Assembly (NCBI GenBank): GCA_965224795.1
Contig: CBDDAE010000001.1
Coordinates: forward strand, 1,798,001-1,862,000
Length of the DNA stretch: 64,000 nucleotides
Direction: 5' to 3'
DNA from: NVTR01 sp036480115
Lineage (GTDB): Bacteria; Pseudomonadota; Alphaproteobacteria; Rhodobacterales; Rhodobacteraceae
Part shown: positions 35,252-44,358 of the stretch, one piece after another
How positions within the stretch are numbered: position 1 is the stretch's first letter
How the letters are laid out: each line of letters starts with the position of its first letter
Made by a program: the position numbers and the translations under genes
The notes under the pieces: model-generated
Database searches by the model: none
Told to the model about the DNA's origin: nothing
Seen by the model: the letters and a program-made list of their open reading frames with translations, nothing else

Positions 35252-36286
35252 TTGGCAGGCTTCCCCGCGAACAAACCGGCGCGACCCTTAACGTTGCGCG
35301 ATGTATCTGAGGCGTCGGGCGTCAGCGAAATGACCGTTTCACGAGTGTTACGCAACCGAGGGGATGTCTCGAAAGCAACACGCGCCAAAGTTTTAGAGGC
35401 CACAAAATCACTGGGTTATGTTCCAAACAAAATTGCCGGCGCATTGGCATCCCAGCGGGTCAATCTTGTTGCTGTAATAATTCCCTCACTATCCAATATG
35501 GTCTTCCCCGAAGTCATGATGGGAATAACCGAAGTTCTGGACCAAACTGAATTGCAACCGGTGGTCGGCGTCACCAATTACCACCCGGCACGGGAAGAGA
35601 AAGTTCTGTATGAAATGCTGTCTTGGCGCCCGTCAGGTGTGATAATCGCAGGCCTTGAACACAGCGAAGCCAGCAGAGTGATGCTGCGCGCCTCGGGCAT
35701 ACCTGTAGTGGAAATTATGGATGTCGACGGTGAGCCGATAGATGCGGCGGTTGGAATATCCCATCGCCGGGCCGGTCGTGAAATGGCCAAAGAAATTATT
35801 CAGGCGGGTTATAAGAAAATTGGTTTTCTGGGGACCAAGATGCCACTGGACCACCGGGCGCGAAAACGTTTTGAAGGCTTCACAGAAGTCTTAGCAAAAT
35901 CTGGCTTGGAAATAGCTGATCAGGCCTTTTATTCTGGCGGTTCCGCTTTGAAAAAGGGCCGGGAAATGACAGCTCAGATACTGGAACGAACGCCAGATCT
36001 GGATTTTATCTATTACTCAAATGATATGATTGGGGCCGGTGGTTTGTTGTACTGCCTGGAACATGAAATGGACGTGCCAGGGCAAATTGGTTTGGCCGGG
36101 TTTAATGGTGTTGAATTGTTAGATGGCTTGCCCTGTCAGTTGGCGACCATGGATGCCTGCCGGACAAAGATCGGCCGTGCTGCAGCTGAAATTATTGCAA
36201 ACCGTGTTTCAGGTGAAGTTTCAGAAGACAGTCAAATTCAGTCCTTTGCTCCTAAGATATCATTCGGTGATACTTTGCGCCGTTAG
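35252..36286 (+). CDS. LacI-family transcriptional regulator (GntR/IdnR-like branch)
   Basis: A 344-residue repressor. The N-terminal LacI helix-turn-helix reads LTLRDVSEASGVSEMTVSRVLRN with the hinge KIAGALASQR (to about residue 75), followed by a periplasmic-binding-protein-like sensor domain with VAVIIPSLSN and the dimer/ligand segments. It starts with TTG, supported by AAGAAAGGG seven bases upstream. It resembles repressors of gluconate-type sugars, yet its nearest genes in the same direction are glpD and glpK, 64 bases on, so it may control glycerol use. In most bacteria that role belongs to a DeoR-type GlpR, which is not in view. Confidence 0.9.
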   Translation: MAGFPANKPARPLTLRDVSEASGVSEMTVSRVLRNRGDVSKATRAKVLEATKSLGYVPNKIAGALASQRVNLVAVIIPSLSNMVFPEVMMGITEVLDQTELQPVVGVTNYHPAREEKVLYEMLSWRPSGVIIAGLEHSEASRVMLRASGIPVVEIMDVDGEPIDAAVGISHRRAGREMAKEIIQAGYKKIGFLGTKMPLDHRARKRFEGFTEVLAKSGLEIADQAFYSGGSALKKGREMTAQILERTPDLDFIYYSNDMIGAGGLLYCLEHEMDVPGQIGLAGFNGVELLDGLPCQLATMDACRTKIGRAAAEIIANRVSGEVSEDSQIQSFAPKISFGDTLRR

Positions 36287-36350
36287 GCAAATGAGAAAAG
36301 TTTGGCAGCGGTCTTTCTGAGGCCAACGGTAAAAACCAATTGGAAAGTAA

Positions 36351-37862
36351 ATGATCACAACAACAAACGTTTCTGATTGTGTCGACATTTTCATCGTTGG
36401 CGGGGGCGTGAATGGTTGCGGAATTGCCCGCGATGCCGCCGGTAGAGGGGCATCTGTTATACTTGCAGAACAAGGTGATTTGGCACAGGCGACATCCTCT
36501 GCCTCAACGAAACTTTTCCATGGTGGCTTACGGTATTTGGAGTACTATGAATTCCGGTTGGTTCGTGAATCTCTGATAGAACGAGAGCGACTGTTAACAG
36601 CCATGCCACACATTAGCTGGCCCATGCGGTTTGTGCTGCCACATCACAAAGGTCTGCGTCCAAAGTGGCTGATCCGGCTGGGTTTGTTCATGTATGACTA
36701 TATTGGCGGTAGAAAAATTCTGCCCGCGACCCGTGTGCTGGATTTGCGATCGCATCTGACCGGCAAGGCGCTTCGTTCCGAATTCACCAAAGGATTTGAG
36801 TATTCTGATTGCTGGGTTCAGGATGCCAGACTGGTTACTTTAAACGCCCGTGATGCAAAAGAACGTGGCGCTAATATAATGACGCGAACACGGGTGCTTG
36901 GCGCGAAACGGCAACAAGATTGTTGGGTGGTTAAAGTAGAAGATGTTGAAACCAAACAGACACATGAATACCGTGCCAAAGCCTTGGTAAATGCAGCCGG
37001 CCCCTGGGTTAGTGACGTGATTGAAAACCGATTAGGAATAAACTCGCGTGAAAAAACCCGGCTTGTACGCGGCAGCCATATTGTTACCAAACGGCTGTTT
37101 GACCATGATCAGCCCTATATCTTTCAAGGCGGTGATAACCGTATTGTTTTCGCCATTCCCTATGAGGATGACTTTACCCTGATCGGCACGACGGAAGCAG
37201 AACATGATGGCCCGCCGGGTAATGCAGTCTGTAGCGATGAAGAAGCCCAGTATCTTTGTGATTTCGTATCAGATTATTTCAATTTCACCGTCACAATGGA
37301 TGACATAATCTGGCGATATTCGGGCATCCGGCCACTTTATGACGATGGCGCGTCTTCTGCCACCGAAGCAACCCGCGATTATGTATTGTCACTTTTAACC
37401 GAAGGCGGGGCACCACTGCTGAACATTTTCGGCGGTAAAATCACCACCTACCGTCACCTGGCAGAGGAAGCATTGAAAAAGCTCGCCACAACAATACCGC
37501 TTCCAGACAAACCCTGGACAGCAGGTGTACCCTTGGCTGGGGGCGATTTTGCAGTCGGTGACGTAGGAAAACTGATCCAAGACCTGCAATCTGAATTTGA
37601 TTTTCTTACGGTCCCATGGGCGCGTCGCCTGATCAGAACCTACGGGACAGAAGCTGCGCAAATACTCGGCACAGCAATATCTGCTAAAGATTTAGGCCAG
37701 GACTTTGGCGCAACATTATCAGAGGCAGAGGTGCGTTGGATGATGGTAAATGAATTTGCCCAAACAGCAGAAGATGTGCTTTGGCGACGCACGAAACTTG
37801 GCTTGCGGTTAAGCAAAGAACAGGCCCAAGTATTGTCACTATGGATGGGCAAAAATCAATGA
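36351..37862 (+). CDS. glpD: Aerobic glycerol-3-phosphate dehydrogenase
   Basis: Membrane-associated FAD enzyme that oxidises glycerol 3-phosphate to dihydroxyacetone phosphate and passes electrons to quinone. The 503 residues open with the FAD motif DIFIVGGGVNGCGIARDAAGRG in part, and the GlpD segments STKLFHGGLRYLEYYEF and IRPLYDDG follow, with a C-terminal GlpD domain. The stop overlaps the glpK start (ATGA), so kinase and dehydrogenase are made together. The operon lacks a visible glycerol facilitator or GlpR. Confidence 0.96.
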   Translation: MITTTNVSDCVDIFIVGGGVNGCGIARDAAGRGASVILAEQGDLAQATSSASTKLFHGGLRYLEYYEFRLVRESLIERERLLTAMPHISWPMRFVLPHHKGLRPKWLIRLGLFMYDYIGGRKILPATRVLDLRSHLTGKALRSEFTKGFEYSDCWVQDARLVTLNARDAKERGANIMTRTRVLGAKRQQDCWVVKVEDVETKQTHEYRAKALVNAAGPWVSDVIENRLGINSREKTRLVRGSHIVTKRLFDHDQPYIFQGGDNRIVFAIPYEDDFTLIGTTEAEHDGPPGNAVCSDEEAQYLCDFVSDYFNFTVTMDDIIWRYSGIRPLYDDGASSATEATRDYVLSLLTEGGAPLLNIFGGKITTYRHLAEEALKKLATTIPLPDKPWTAGVPLAGGDFAVGDVGKLIQDLQSEFDFLTVPWARRLIRTYGTEAAQILGTAISAKDLGQDFGATLSEAEVRWMMVNEFAQTAEDVLWRRTKLGLRLSKEQAQVLSLWMGKNQ

Positions 37863-39352
37863 AGCACATTCTAGCAATTGATCAGGGGACCACTTCCAGC
37901 CGCGCCATTGTTTTTGACGAAAACATGGACATTGTAACAATTGCCCAGCAAGAATTTGAACAACACTTTCCGCAATCAGGTTGGGTAGAGCATTCCCCGG
38001 ATGATATTCTGGAAACTGTCATTTCAACTTGCAAGAAAGCCATTAATAAGTTGCCCAGTGGTGCCGAAACTGTGGCTGCAATTGGAATAACCAACCAGCG
38101 CGAAACAACATTGATCTGGGATAAATCCACCGGCAAAACGATCTACAACGCGATTGTCTGGCAGGATCGCCGAACTGCTGACATGTGTCGTCAGCTAAAG
38201 GCCGATGGATTAGAGCCAATGATCACGAAACATACCGGGCTTCTGCTTGATCCGTATTTTTCAGCCACCAAGGTCAAATGGATTTTGGACAATGTCGAAG
38301 GTTCCCGTGACCGGGCAGCGCGAGGCGAATTATTGTTCGGCACAATCGATAGTTTTTTGATCTGGCATCTTACAGGGGGTGCAACCCACGCCACTGACGC
38401 CACCAATGCAGCCCGAACGATGCTTTATGATATCCGCAAAGGGGCGTGGGACGCGGAAATATGTGAGCTAATGGATATACCAATTGTCATGCTGCCAAAG
38501 GTTCTCGACAGCGCCGCAAGTTTTGGGTCAACCGACCCTGGGGTTTTTGGTCGACAAATTCCAATTCTTGGGGTGGCGGGCGACCAACAGGCCGCAACCA
38601 TTGGTCAGGCGTGCTTTGAGCCCGGAATGATGAAATCCACCTACGGCACCGGTTGTTTTGCTCTGCTGAATACCGGGGACAAAATCGTCCAGTCTAAAAA
38701 CCGCCTACTAACAACCATCGCTTACCAGTTAAACGGAAAACCGACCTACGCGCTGGAAGGGTCGATTTTCATCGCCGGGGCGGTGGTTCAATGGTTACGT
38801 GACGGATTGGGCATTATAGAAAATGCCGGGCAGACCCAGGCATTGGCTGAAGCTGCGGATCCGTCACAATCTGTTTATCTGGTACCGGCGTTTACTGGCT
38901 TGGGCGCGCCCTATTGGGATGCAGATTGCCGCGGTGCCATTTTCGGGCTGACACGAAATTCCGGCCGGGCTGAATTGTCGCGTGCGGCGTTGGAAAGTGT
39001 TGGCTACCAAACCCGTGATTTGTTGGAAGCAATGCAGAAAGATTGGTCCACCTCTGTCACGCAAGGCGCATTGCGTGTGGACGGCGGCATGGCGGCATCA
39101 GATTGGGCCATGCAATTTTTGGCAGATATCACGGGGTCGCCAGTAGATCGACCAGAGGTTCTGGAAACCACTGCACTTGGGGCCGCCTGGCTGGCTGGCA
39201 TGCAGGCAGGGCTGTACCCAGATCAAAAGGAATTTGCCAAGAATTGGGCGCGCGAATGTCAGTTTACCCCAGAGATGGATGAAACTTTGCGGCGTGAAAA
39301 ATATGCTGGCTGGCAAGACGCGATATCAAGAACCCTTAGCAATAGACCCTGA
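37859..39352 (+). CDS. glpK: Glycerol kinase
   Basis: FGGY-family kinase that phosphorylates glycerol with ATP. I start at ATG 37859 (MKHILAIDQGTTSSRAIVFD), which overlaps the glpD stop; 26 codons further upstream are open inside glpD but are not needed. The 497 residues carry the ATP-binding DQGTTSSRA, the glycerol site WVEHSPDDI and NQRETTLIWD, and the C-terminal signature GALRVDGGMAASDWAMQFLAD. It abuts the convergent oxidoreductase gene with no spacer. Confidence 0.97.
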   Translation: MKHILAIDQGTTSSRAIVFDENMDIVTIAQQEFEQHFPQSGWVEHSPDDILETVISTCKKAINKLPSGAETVAAIGITNQRETTLIWDKSTGKTIYNAIVWQDRRTADMCRQLKADGLEPMITKHTGLLLDPYFSATKVKWILDNVEGSRDRAARGELLFGTIDSFLIWHLTGGATHATDATNAARTMLYDIRKGAWDAEICELMDIPIVMLPKVLDSAASFGSTDPGVFGRQIPILGVAGDQQAATIGQACFEPGMMKSTYGTGCFALLNTGDKIVQSKNRLLTTIAYQLNGKPTYALEGSIFIAGAVVQWLRDGLGIIENAGQTQALAEAADPSQSVYLVPAFTGLGAPYWDADCRGAIFGLTRNSGRAELSRAALESVGYQTRDLLEAMQKDWSTSVTQGALRVDGGMAASDWAMQFLADITGSPVDRPEVLETTALGAAWLAGMQAGLYPDQKEFAKNWARECQFTPEMDETLRREKYAGWQDAISRTLSNRP

Positions 39353-40654
39353 TTACAGCCTGTCACGTAGGGAAAACCACACCATCGCCAGCACAAGCAA
39401 TGGCCAGCGCATGGTTACTCCGCCGGGGAATTTATGTGTTGGAACGTTTGCCATGAAATCAAACTTTTCAGCTTGCCCGGCTATGGCCATTGCTGCCAGT
39501 TTTCCGCCCAACGTCGCCATCGCAATTCCATGGCCAGAATATCCGCTGGAACTGATAACATTACCCTGCAAACGTGCAAAATGCGGCATGCGGTTCATCG
39601 TGATGCCCAATGTTCCGCCCCAAGCGTAATCAATTTGAACATCTTTCAACTGTGGAAATATTTCAACCATTGGTTTTCGAACAAGTCCGGCGATATCGTT
39701 TGGAAATTTGTAACCATAGCTTTCACCACCGCCAAATAGCAGGCGTTTGTCCTTTGACAATCGAAAATAATTGATAACAAATTTACTATCTGCGACGGCA
39801 TGATTTTCACGGATCAATTCTTTAGCTTGCGTGTCGCCAAGTGGTTCGGTTGCAGCGATAAAGTTATTAACTGGCATCACTCGCGCTGCGACTTTTGACT
39901 GCAACCGCCCCAAATACCCATTGCATGCCAGTACTACGTGGCTCGCAGAAATATCTGCCTGATCCGTTCGGACTTTGGCCACAGGCGTTTCAATCAGGCT
40001 CGTGACTCGGGATTTTTCAAAAATTCGCACGCCCGCACTTTGCGCCGCGCGCGCCAACCCAATTGCAAAGCGGAGCGGGTGGATATGCCCCCCACCCATA
40101 TCCAATGTGCCGCCAAAATAGGCCGGCGAACCCACTAGGTGGCGCATTTCTTCCTGATCAACCGCCCGGATTTTTTCATAACCATATTCATTGCCTAATT
40201 TAGCAGCATAGGAATGGCTTTCCGCCACGAAACGCGCTTGGTGATCCGCGTGGATAATACCGTCAACAAAATCACAATCAATTAAGTTATCGGCAATCAG
40301 GTCCCGCACCAGCTGGACCGATTCAAGCGAGATATCCCACAGACTGCGTGCGTGGTCGAGACCGACCATTTTCTCCAACGCATCCTGTTCTACCCTTTGA
40401 CCGGTTCCAACCTGACCACCATTTCGCCCTGATGCCCCAAAGCCAACGCGGTGGGCATCAAGTAAAATCACGTCATAACCATCGCGGGCCAAATGCAACG
40501 CTGCGGAGAGGCCAGTATAACCAGCTCCAACGATGCATACGTCGCACTTTAGTTTACCGCCCGCCGCTGGGAATTCAGCCAGGGGTTTCGCTGTAGCGTT
40601 ATACCATGATGCAGGGTAGGCACCGATCTGGTCATTGCTTGTCAGAATGTCCAT
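39353..40654 (-). CDS. puuB: FAD-dependent amine oxidoreductase, gamma-glutamylputrescine oxidase-like
   Basis: A 433-residue DAO-family flavoprotein of the PuuB type. The Rossmann FAD motif VGAGYTGLSAALHLARDG lies near residues 42-60, followed by GFGASGRNGGQVGTG, a loop typical of this group, and the C-terminal SGYSGHGIAMATLGGK FAD segment in part. PuuB oxidises gamma-glutamylputrescine to the aldehyde with release of H2O2. Assignment leans on the neighbours: an aminotransferase 12 bases upstream and a PuuA-like ligase on the same strand. A hydrophobic C-terminal tail (MRWPLLVLAMVWFSL) is unusual and could touch the membrane. Confidence 0.82.
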   Translation of the reverse strand: MDILTSNDQIGAYPASWYNATAKPLAEFPAAGGKLKCDVCIVGAGYTGLSAALHLARDGYDVILLDAHRVGFGASGRNGGQVGTGQRVEQDALEKMVGLDHARSLWDISLESVQLVRDLIADNLIDCDFVDGIIHADHQARFVAESHSYAAKLGNEYGYEKIRAVDQEEMRHLVGSPAYFGGTLDMGGGHIHPLRFAIGLARAAQSAGVRIFEKSRVTSLIETPVAKVRTDQADISASHVVLACNGYLGRLQSKVAARVMPVNNFIAATEPLGDTQAKELIRENHAVADSKFVINYFRLSKDKRLLFGGGESYGYKFPNDIAGLVRKPMVEIFPQLKDVQIDYAWGGTLGITMNRMPHFARLQGNVISSSGYSGHGIAMATLGGKLAAMAIAGQAEKFDFMANVPTHKFPGGVTMRWPLLVLAMVWFSLRDRL

Positions 40655-40666
40655 AAAGCTTGCGAC

Positions 40667-42061
40667 CTAGACTGACATCAATCCATCGTCACATACAATT
40701 TTGTATGCTTCGTCAATGGAACGAGTAACCCGATCAATCAAAACGTCGATATCAGTTTTGGACATCACTAGGGGCGGTGATATGACCATCCTGTCCCCCA
40801 CATGTCGCATGACCAAATTGTTAGCGTAACACCTATCCCGACAGATGGTGCCGACGGTTCCATAGGGTGAAGAGAACGACGCACGAGCAGCCTTATCGGG
40901 CGACAAAGCAACCGAACCCATCATCCCAACAATCGTTGCCTCGCCCACCATAGGGTGGTCCGCAAGCTGCCGCCACTTTTCAGCCAGATAGGGCCCGGTT
41001 TCGTCCTTAACAGTGTCTACTATGTTCTCTTCTTGCAAAATACGCAGGTTTTCCAGCGCGACTGCTGCTGCAACTGGATGCCCGGAATAGGTGTAGCCAT
41101 GGCTGAATTCGCCACTTTGGGCGATGGCGTCAGCAACCTGATCACTGACCATGGATCCGCCAATCGGTTGATAACCGGAACTTAAGCCTTTGGCGATTGT
41201 CATGATGTCCGGTCGAATTCCAAATGTTTCGGAACCAAACCAGTTGCCAGTACGACCAAATCCGCAGATTACCTCATCCGCGATCAGCAAAATTTCATGT
41301 GCATCGCAAATACGTTGGATTTCCGGCCAATAGGTTTCAGGGGGAATTATCACGCCCCCGGCCCCTTGCACTGGCTCAGCGATAAAAGCTGCAATCTTGT
41401 CTTCGCCAATGTCATGGATAGCTTTTTCCAGCTGGCGTGCGCGCTCTAGCCCAAATTCGTTGGGGTCCTGATCACCACCTTCAGCATACCAGTTAGGTTG
41501 TTCTATGTGGTGAATATCTGCAATCGGCAGGCCACCCTGGGCATGCATTGCCTGCATTCCGCCAAGGCTGGCGCCGCCCATTGTTGACCCGTGGTAGGCA
41601 TTTTTCCTGCTAATGATAATCTTCTTGTCAGGCTTCCCCTGGGTGGACCAATAGTGTCTAACAAGGCGAATATTGGTGTCATTTGCCTCAGATCCGGATC
41701 CCGCAAAGAACACATGGTTCAGATCGCCGGGTGCAAGTTCTGCCAGTTTTGCTGACAATGCTATCGCCGGAACATGGGTCGATTGGAAAAATGTATTGTA
41801 ATATGACAACTCTCGCATTTGGCGGGCCGCAGCATCTGCAAGCTCGTGGCGACCATAACCGATGTTCACACACCAAAGCCCGGCCATGGCATCAAATATT
41901 TTATTGCCTTCTGAATCCTTCAGGTAAACGCCCTCGGCGCTGGTGATCACCCGAACACCTTTTTGCGCCAACTGGTCGCCATGGGTGAAGGGGTGCATGT
42001 GATGCGCAGCGTCTAGCGCTTGCAATTCCTGCGTGGGCAGATGGTTAGTAATCATATTCAC
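40667..42061 (-). CDS. Class III PLP aminotransferase, putative putrescine/polyamine-pyruvate type
   Basis: A 464-residue fold-type I aminotransferase of the class III group that includes SpuC, TauA/Tpa and beta-alanine-pyruvate enzymes. Clear segments are GLWCVNIGYGRHELADAA, the PLP-phosphate FFAGSGSEANDTNIR, the Asp in ADEVICGFGRTG, and the Schiff-base Lys in MTIAKGLSSGYQPIGG. With puuA and puuB around it, the substrate is probably putrescine or a gamma-glutamylated or free aminobutyrate product; a GABA aminotransferase role is the alternative. It follows puuA by 24 bases. Confidence 0.85.
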   Translation of the reverse strand: MNMITNHLPTQELQALDAAHHMHPFTHGDQLAQKGVRVITSAEGVYLKDSEGNKIFDAMAGLWCVNIGYGRHELADAAARQMRELSYYNTFFQSTHVPAIALSAKLAELAPGDLNHVFFAGSGSEANDTNIRLVRHYWSTQGKPDKKIIISRKNAYHGSTMGGASLGGMQAMHAQGGLPIADIHHIEQPNWYAEGGDQDPNEFGLERARQLEKAIHDIGEDKIAAFIAEPVQGAGGVIIPPETYWPEIQRICDAHEILLIADEVICGFGRTGNWFGSETFGIRPDIMTIAKGLSSGYQPIGGSMVSDQVADAIAQSGEFSHGYTYSGHPVAAAVALENLRILQEENIVDTVKDETGPYLAEKWRQLADHPMVGEATIVGMMGSVALSPDKAARASFSSPYGTVGTICRDRCYANNLVMRHVGDRMVISPPLVMSKTDIDVLIDRVTRSIDEAYKIVCDDGLMSV

Positions 42062-42085
42062 AACGTTTCTCCTGCGCGTTGGCGT

Positions 42086-43462
42086 CTATACGTTTAAAAG
42101 CAAATGTTGGCGTTCCCAGGGTGATATCTCCCTTTGAAACTCATCCAACTCTGCCCGCTTGATTGCCGAATAAAGCTGACAAAACTCTTCCCCAAGCACT
42201 TTGCGAAGCTCTGGGGCATCTTCAAACTGGTCCAGCGCTTCATCTAGGCTGCGTGGTAAAACATCGCCGTCATCATAGATTTCTCCCTGCGCTTCGGGGT
42301 GTGGTTTCGTCTTATTAATCAGGCCCAGATATCCACAGGCGAGACTCGCCGCGATAGCCAGATAGGGGTTGCTGTCCATCCCAATGACCCGATTTTCCAC
42401 ACGGCGCGCTTCCGGCGGCGAAACCGGAATACGAAGGCCGGTTGTGCGGTTATCCGCGGCCCATTCAAGGTTTCGTGGGGCGCTCATACCAGCCACGAAA
42501 CGTCGGTAAGAATTTACAAACGGTGCAAGTAGCGGTACTGCGGATTTCAGGTGTAGTTGTGTGCCGCCGATAAAGTGAAAAAACGCATCCGTTGCGCTAC
42601 CATCAGCCTTTGAAAATATACTTTTCCCGGATTTCAGATCTACTATGCTTTGATGAACATGCATTGAATTTCCGGGTTCATCACGCATAGGCTTAGCCAT
42701 AAACGTTGCGAATGTACCATTTTTCAATGCGGCTTCCCGAATAGTGCGCTTGAAGTAAAACACCTGATCAGCAAGTTTCAGCGGTTCACCATGCAACAAG
42801 TTAATTTCAAGTTGTCCAGCACCACCTTCTTGAATCAACGTATCGATCGCCAAACCCTGGGCTTCAGCATAGTCATAAATAGTGTCTATTACTGGGCCGT
42901 ACTCATCCACAGCTACCATTGAAAAGGCTTGTCGCCCCGTACTACGCCGACCAGTCCGCCCAACGGGTGGTTCAATTGGTTCATTCGGATCAATATTTGG
43001 CTTGGTTAAGTAAAACTCTAATTCCGGAGCAACGATTGGTTGCCAACCTTTGTCTTTGTAAAGGGCCAGAACCTGCTTTAAAACGTTGCGCGGAGCAATT
43101 GCTAACGGTTGTCCATCACGCGTTTCCATATCGGCAATAACCTGCAATGAAACGTCTTCAGCCCAGGGAACTGCAGATGCGGTTTCCATGTCCGGCCGCA
43201 GGACAACATCATACTCTGTCCATTGGTTTTCAATTTGGTCTATATCCACATACTCGCCCGTGATCGTTTGGTAAAATAGCGAGATAGGTAGAAAAAACGT
43301 CTGCTCGGGAGAAAATTTGTAAAGTGGCATCGATTTACCGCGCGACATGCCGGCAAGGTCTGGAATGATACACTCTACCTCTTCGATACGTCGGCCGGAT
43401 TGATAATCTGTAAATGCCTTAGGCAGCGATTTTGCCCAGTCTTTATTTGATTTAGAAGCCAC
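42086..43462 (-). CDS. puuA: Glutamine-synthetase-like gamma-glutamylpolyamine ligase, PuuA-type
   Basis: A 458-residue GlnA-fold ligase that joins glutamate to putrescine or related amines with ATP, the entry step of the Puu pathway. Evidence includes VECIIPDLAGMSRGKSMPL at the N terminus, the metal/ATP segments PELEFYLTKP and GAGQLEINLLHGEP, KPMRDEPGNSMHVHQS, and the C-terminal RVENRVIGMDSNPYLAIAAS. True glutamine synthetases differ in the N-terminal part and the adenylylation loop. It is the first leftward gene downstream of the GntR regulator gene, separated by 93 bases that hold a TGATCA site also present before potF. Confidence 0.88.
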   Translation of the reverse strand: MASKSNKDWAKSLPKAFTDYQSGRRIEEVECIIPDLAGMSRGKSMPLYKFSPEQTFFLPISLFYQTITGEYVDIDQIENQWTEYDVVLRPDMETASAVPWAEDVSLQVIADMETRDGQPLAIAPRNVLKQVLALYKDKGWQPIVAPELEFYLTKPNIDPNEPIEPPVGRTGRRSTGRQAFSMVAVDEYGPVIDTIYDYAEAQGLAIDTLIQEGGAGQLEINLLHGEPLKLADQVFYFKRTIREAALKNGTFATFMAKPMRDEPGNSMHVHQSIVDLKSGKSIFSKADGSATDAFFHFIGGTQLHLKSAVPLLAPFVNSYRRFVAGMSAPRNLEWAADNRTTGLRIPVSPPEARRVENRVIGMDSNPYLAIAASLACGYLGLINKTKPHPEAQGEIYDDGDVLPRSLDEALDQFEDAPELRKVLGEEFCQLYSAIKRAELDEFQREISPWERQHLLLNV

Positions 43463-43533
43463 GGTGTCACCAGTTTCTTATGTGATGCCGCGGGAAATAC
43501 CGGGGCCATTCAGTCTATCTGAATATTTTCAAT

Positions 43534-43550
43534 AATATGATCAAATATTT
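43534..43550. promoter_or_regulatory. TGATCA site in front of puuA
   Basis: The palindrome TGATCA (43538-43543) sits in the AT-rich stretch ATGATCAAATATTT, about 75 bases before the puuA start. The same string, as TGATCAAATAATT, occurs before potF. Both arms of the polyamine locus thus carry a like sequence, which makes it a candidate site for the GntR regulator encoded between them. The match is short, so this is inference. Confidence 0.45.
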
Positions 43551-43555
43551 TACTG

Positions 43556-44227
43556 TCAATCGACATCACGCGTATTACCAATACTGAGTGAGCGCCGGAT
43601 GGCTTCATGCCCCTGCTCTATATCCGCTTCGATTGAATCGGCAACGCCTTGCGCATCGCCCTCACGCATTGCGGCCAAGGCTTCACTATGTTTGTCAGGC
43701 AGGTTCGCTGTTCCAAAGCGACCGCAGACAACCCGCAAAGAAGGCCCGACCCTAAGCCAAAGTGATTTGGAAATTGCCATTAGAATGCGGGCATCCGAAT
43801 GCGCATACAGGGTTTCATGAAATTGGCCGTTGTGCTGCAAATACCCGCGCACATCGCCACTGGCAATGGCGCCATTCAACGCTTCGTCAATTTGATACAG
43901 TTGATCTATATCTTTATTTTGCAACCTCTTAGTTGCCAAATAGGCTAAATGGGGCTCAATCGACTTTCGGGCAAAAGATACTTCATCCAGTAAATCCGAC
44001 GATAGAATCGGCAAGCAAATCCGACGATTTCCACGGAATTCCAGAGCCCCTTCGGCCATTAATCTGCGAATGGCTTCACGCACCGGTGTAACGCCGACCC
44101 CCAATTCGCTCACCAGGCCATGAATTGTCACCGATTGACCTGGCGCAAGTTCCCCGGAAAGAATCAGCTCCCGGATTCGGCGATAAACCAGTTCATGGGT
44201 CGGAAGATTGTTCGCAGAAATGTTCAA
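43556..44227 (-). CDS. GntR-family regulator with FCD domain
   Basis: A 223-residue FadR-type repressor. The winged helix is near residues 10-75 (VYRRIRELILSGELAPGQ, then LVSELGVGVTPVREAIRRL), and the FCD effector domain follows (ARKSIEPHLAYLATKRL, then HNGQFHETLYAHSD with the metal-binding His positions). I keep the TTG at 44227, since no ATG lies before the DNA-binding domain; the ribosome site is weak. Set between the two arms of the polyamine locus, it is the likely regulator of both, responding to a polyamine or breakdown product. Confidence 0.9.
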   Translation of the reverse strand: MNISANNLPTHELVYRRIRELILSGELAPGQSVTIHGLVSELGVGVTPVREAIRRLMAEGALEFRGNRRICLPILSSDLLDEVSFARKSIEPHLAYLATKRLQNKDIDQLYQIDEALNGAIASGDVRGYLQHNGQFHETLYAHSDARILMAISKSLWLRVGPSLRVVCGRFGTANLPDKHSEALAAMREGDAQGVADSIEADIEQGHEAIRRSLSIGNTRDVD

Positions 44228-44291
44228 CGGTTGCTTTCAGTCTCTTAAAATTGTCATGCATTGACCCCCAATGAAAACTTGTTATTGCTTT

Positions 44292-44320
44292 TTGTCAAAT
44301 TTTTTGATCAAATAATTCGG
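44292..44320. promoter_or_regulatory. Palindromic operator candidate before potF
   Basis: TTTGATCAAA (44303-44312) is a perfect 10-bp palindrome in the 131-base gap between the divergent GntR and potF genes. A TTGTCA hexamer (44292-44297), a possible -35 element, lies just to its left, so a bound repressor would cover the potF promoter. The right half continues as TGATCAAATAATT, close to the site before puuA. Confidence 0.5.
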
Positions 44321-44358
44321 ATGGGGTAACAACCCCGAAAAAACTGGGAGGTATCGCA

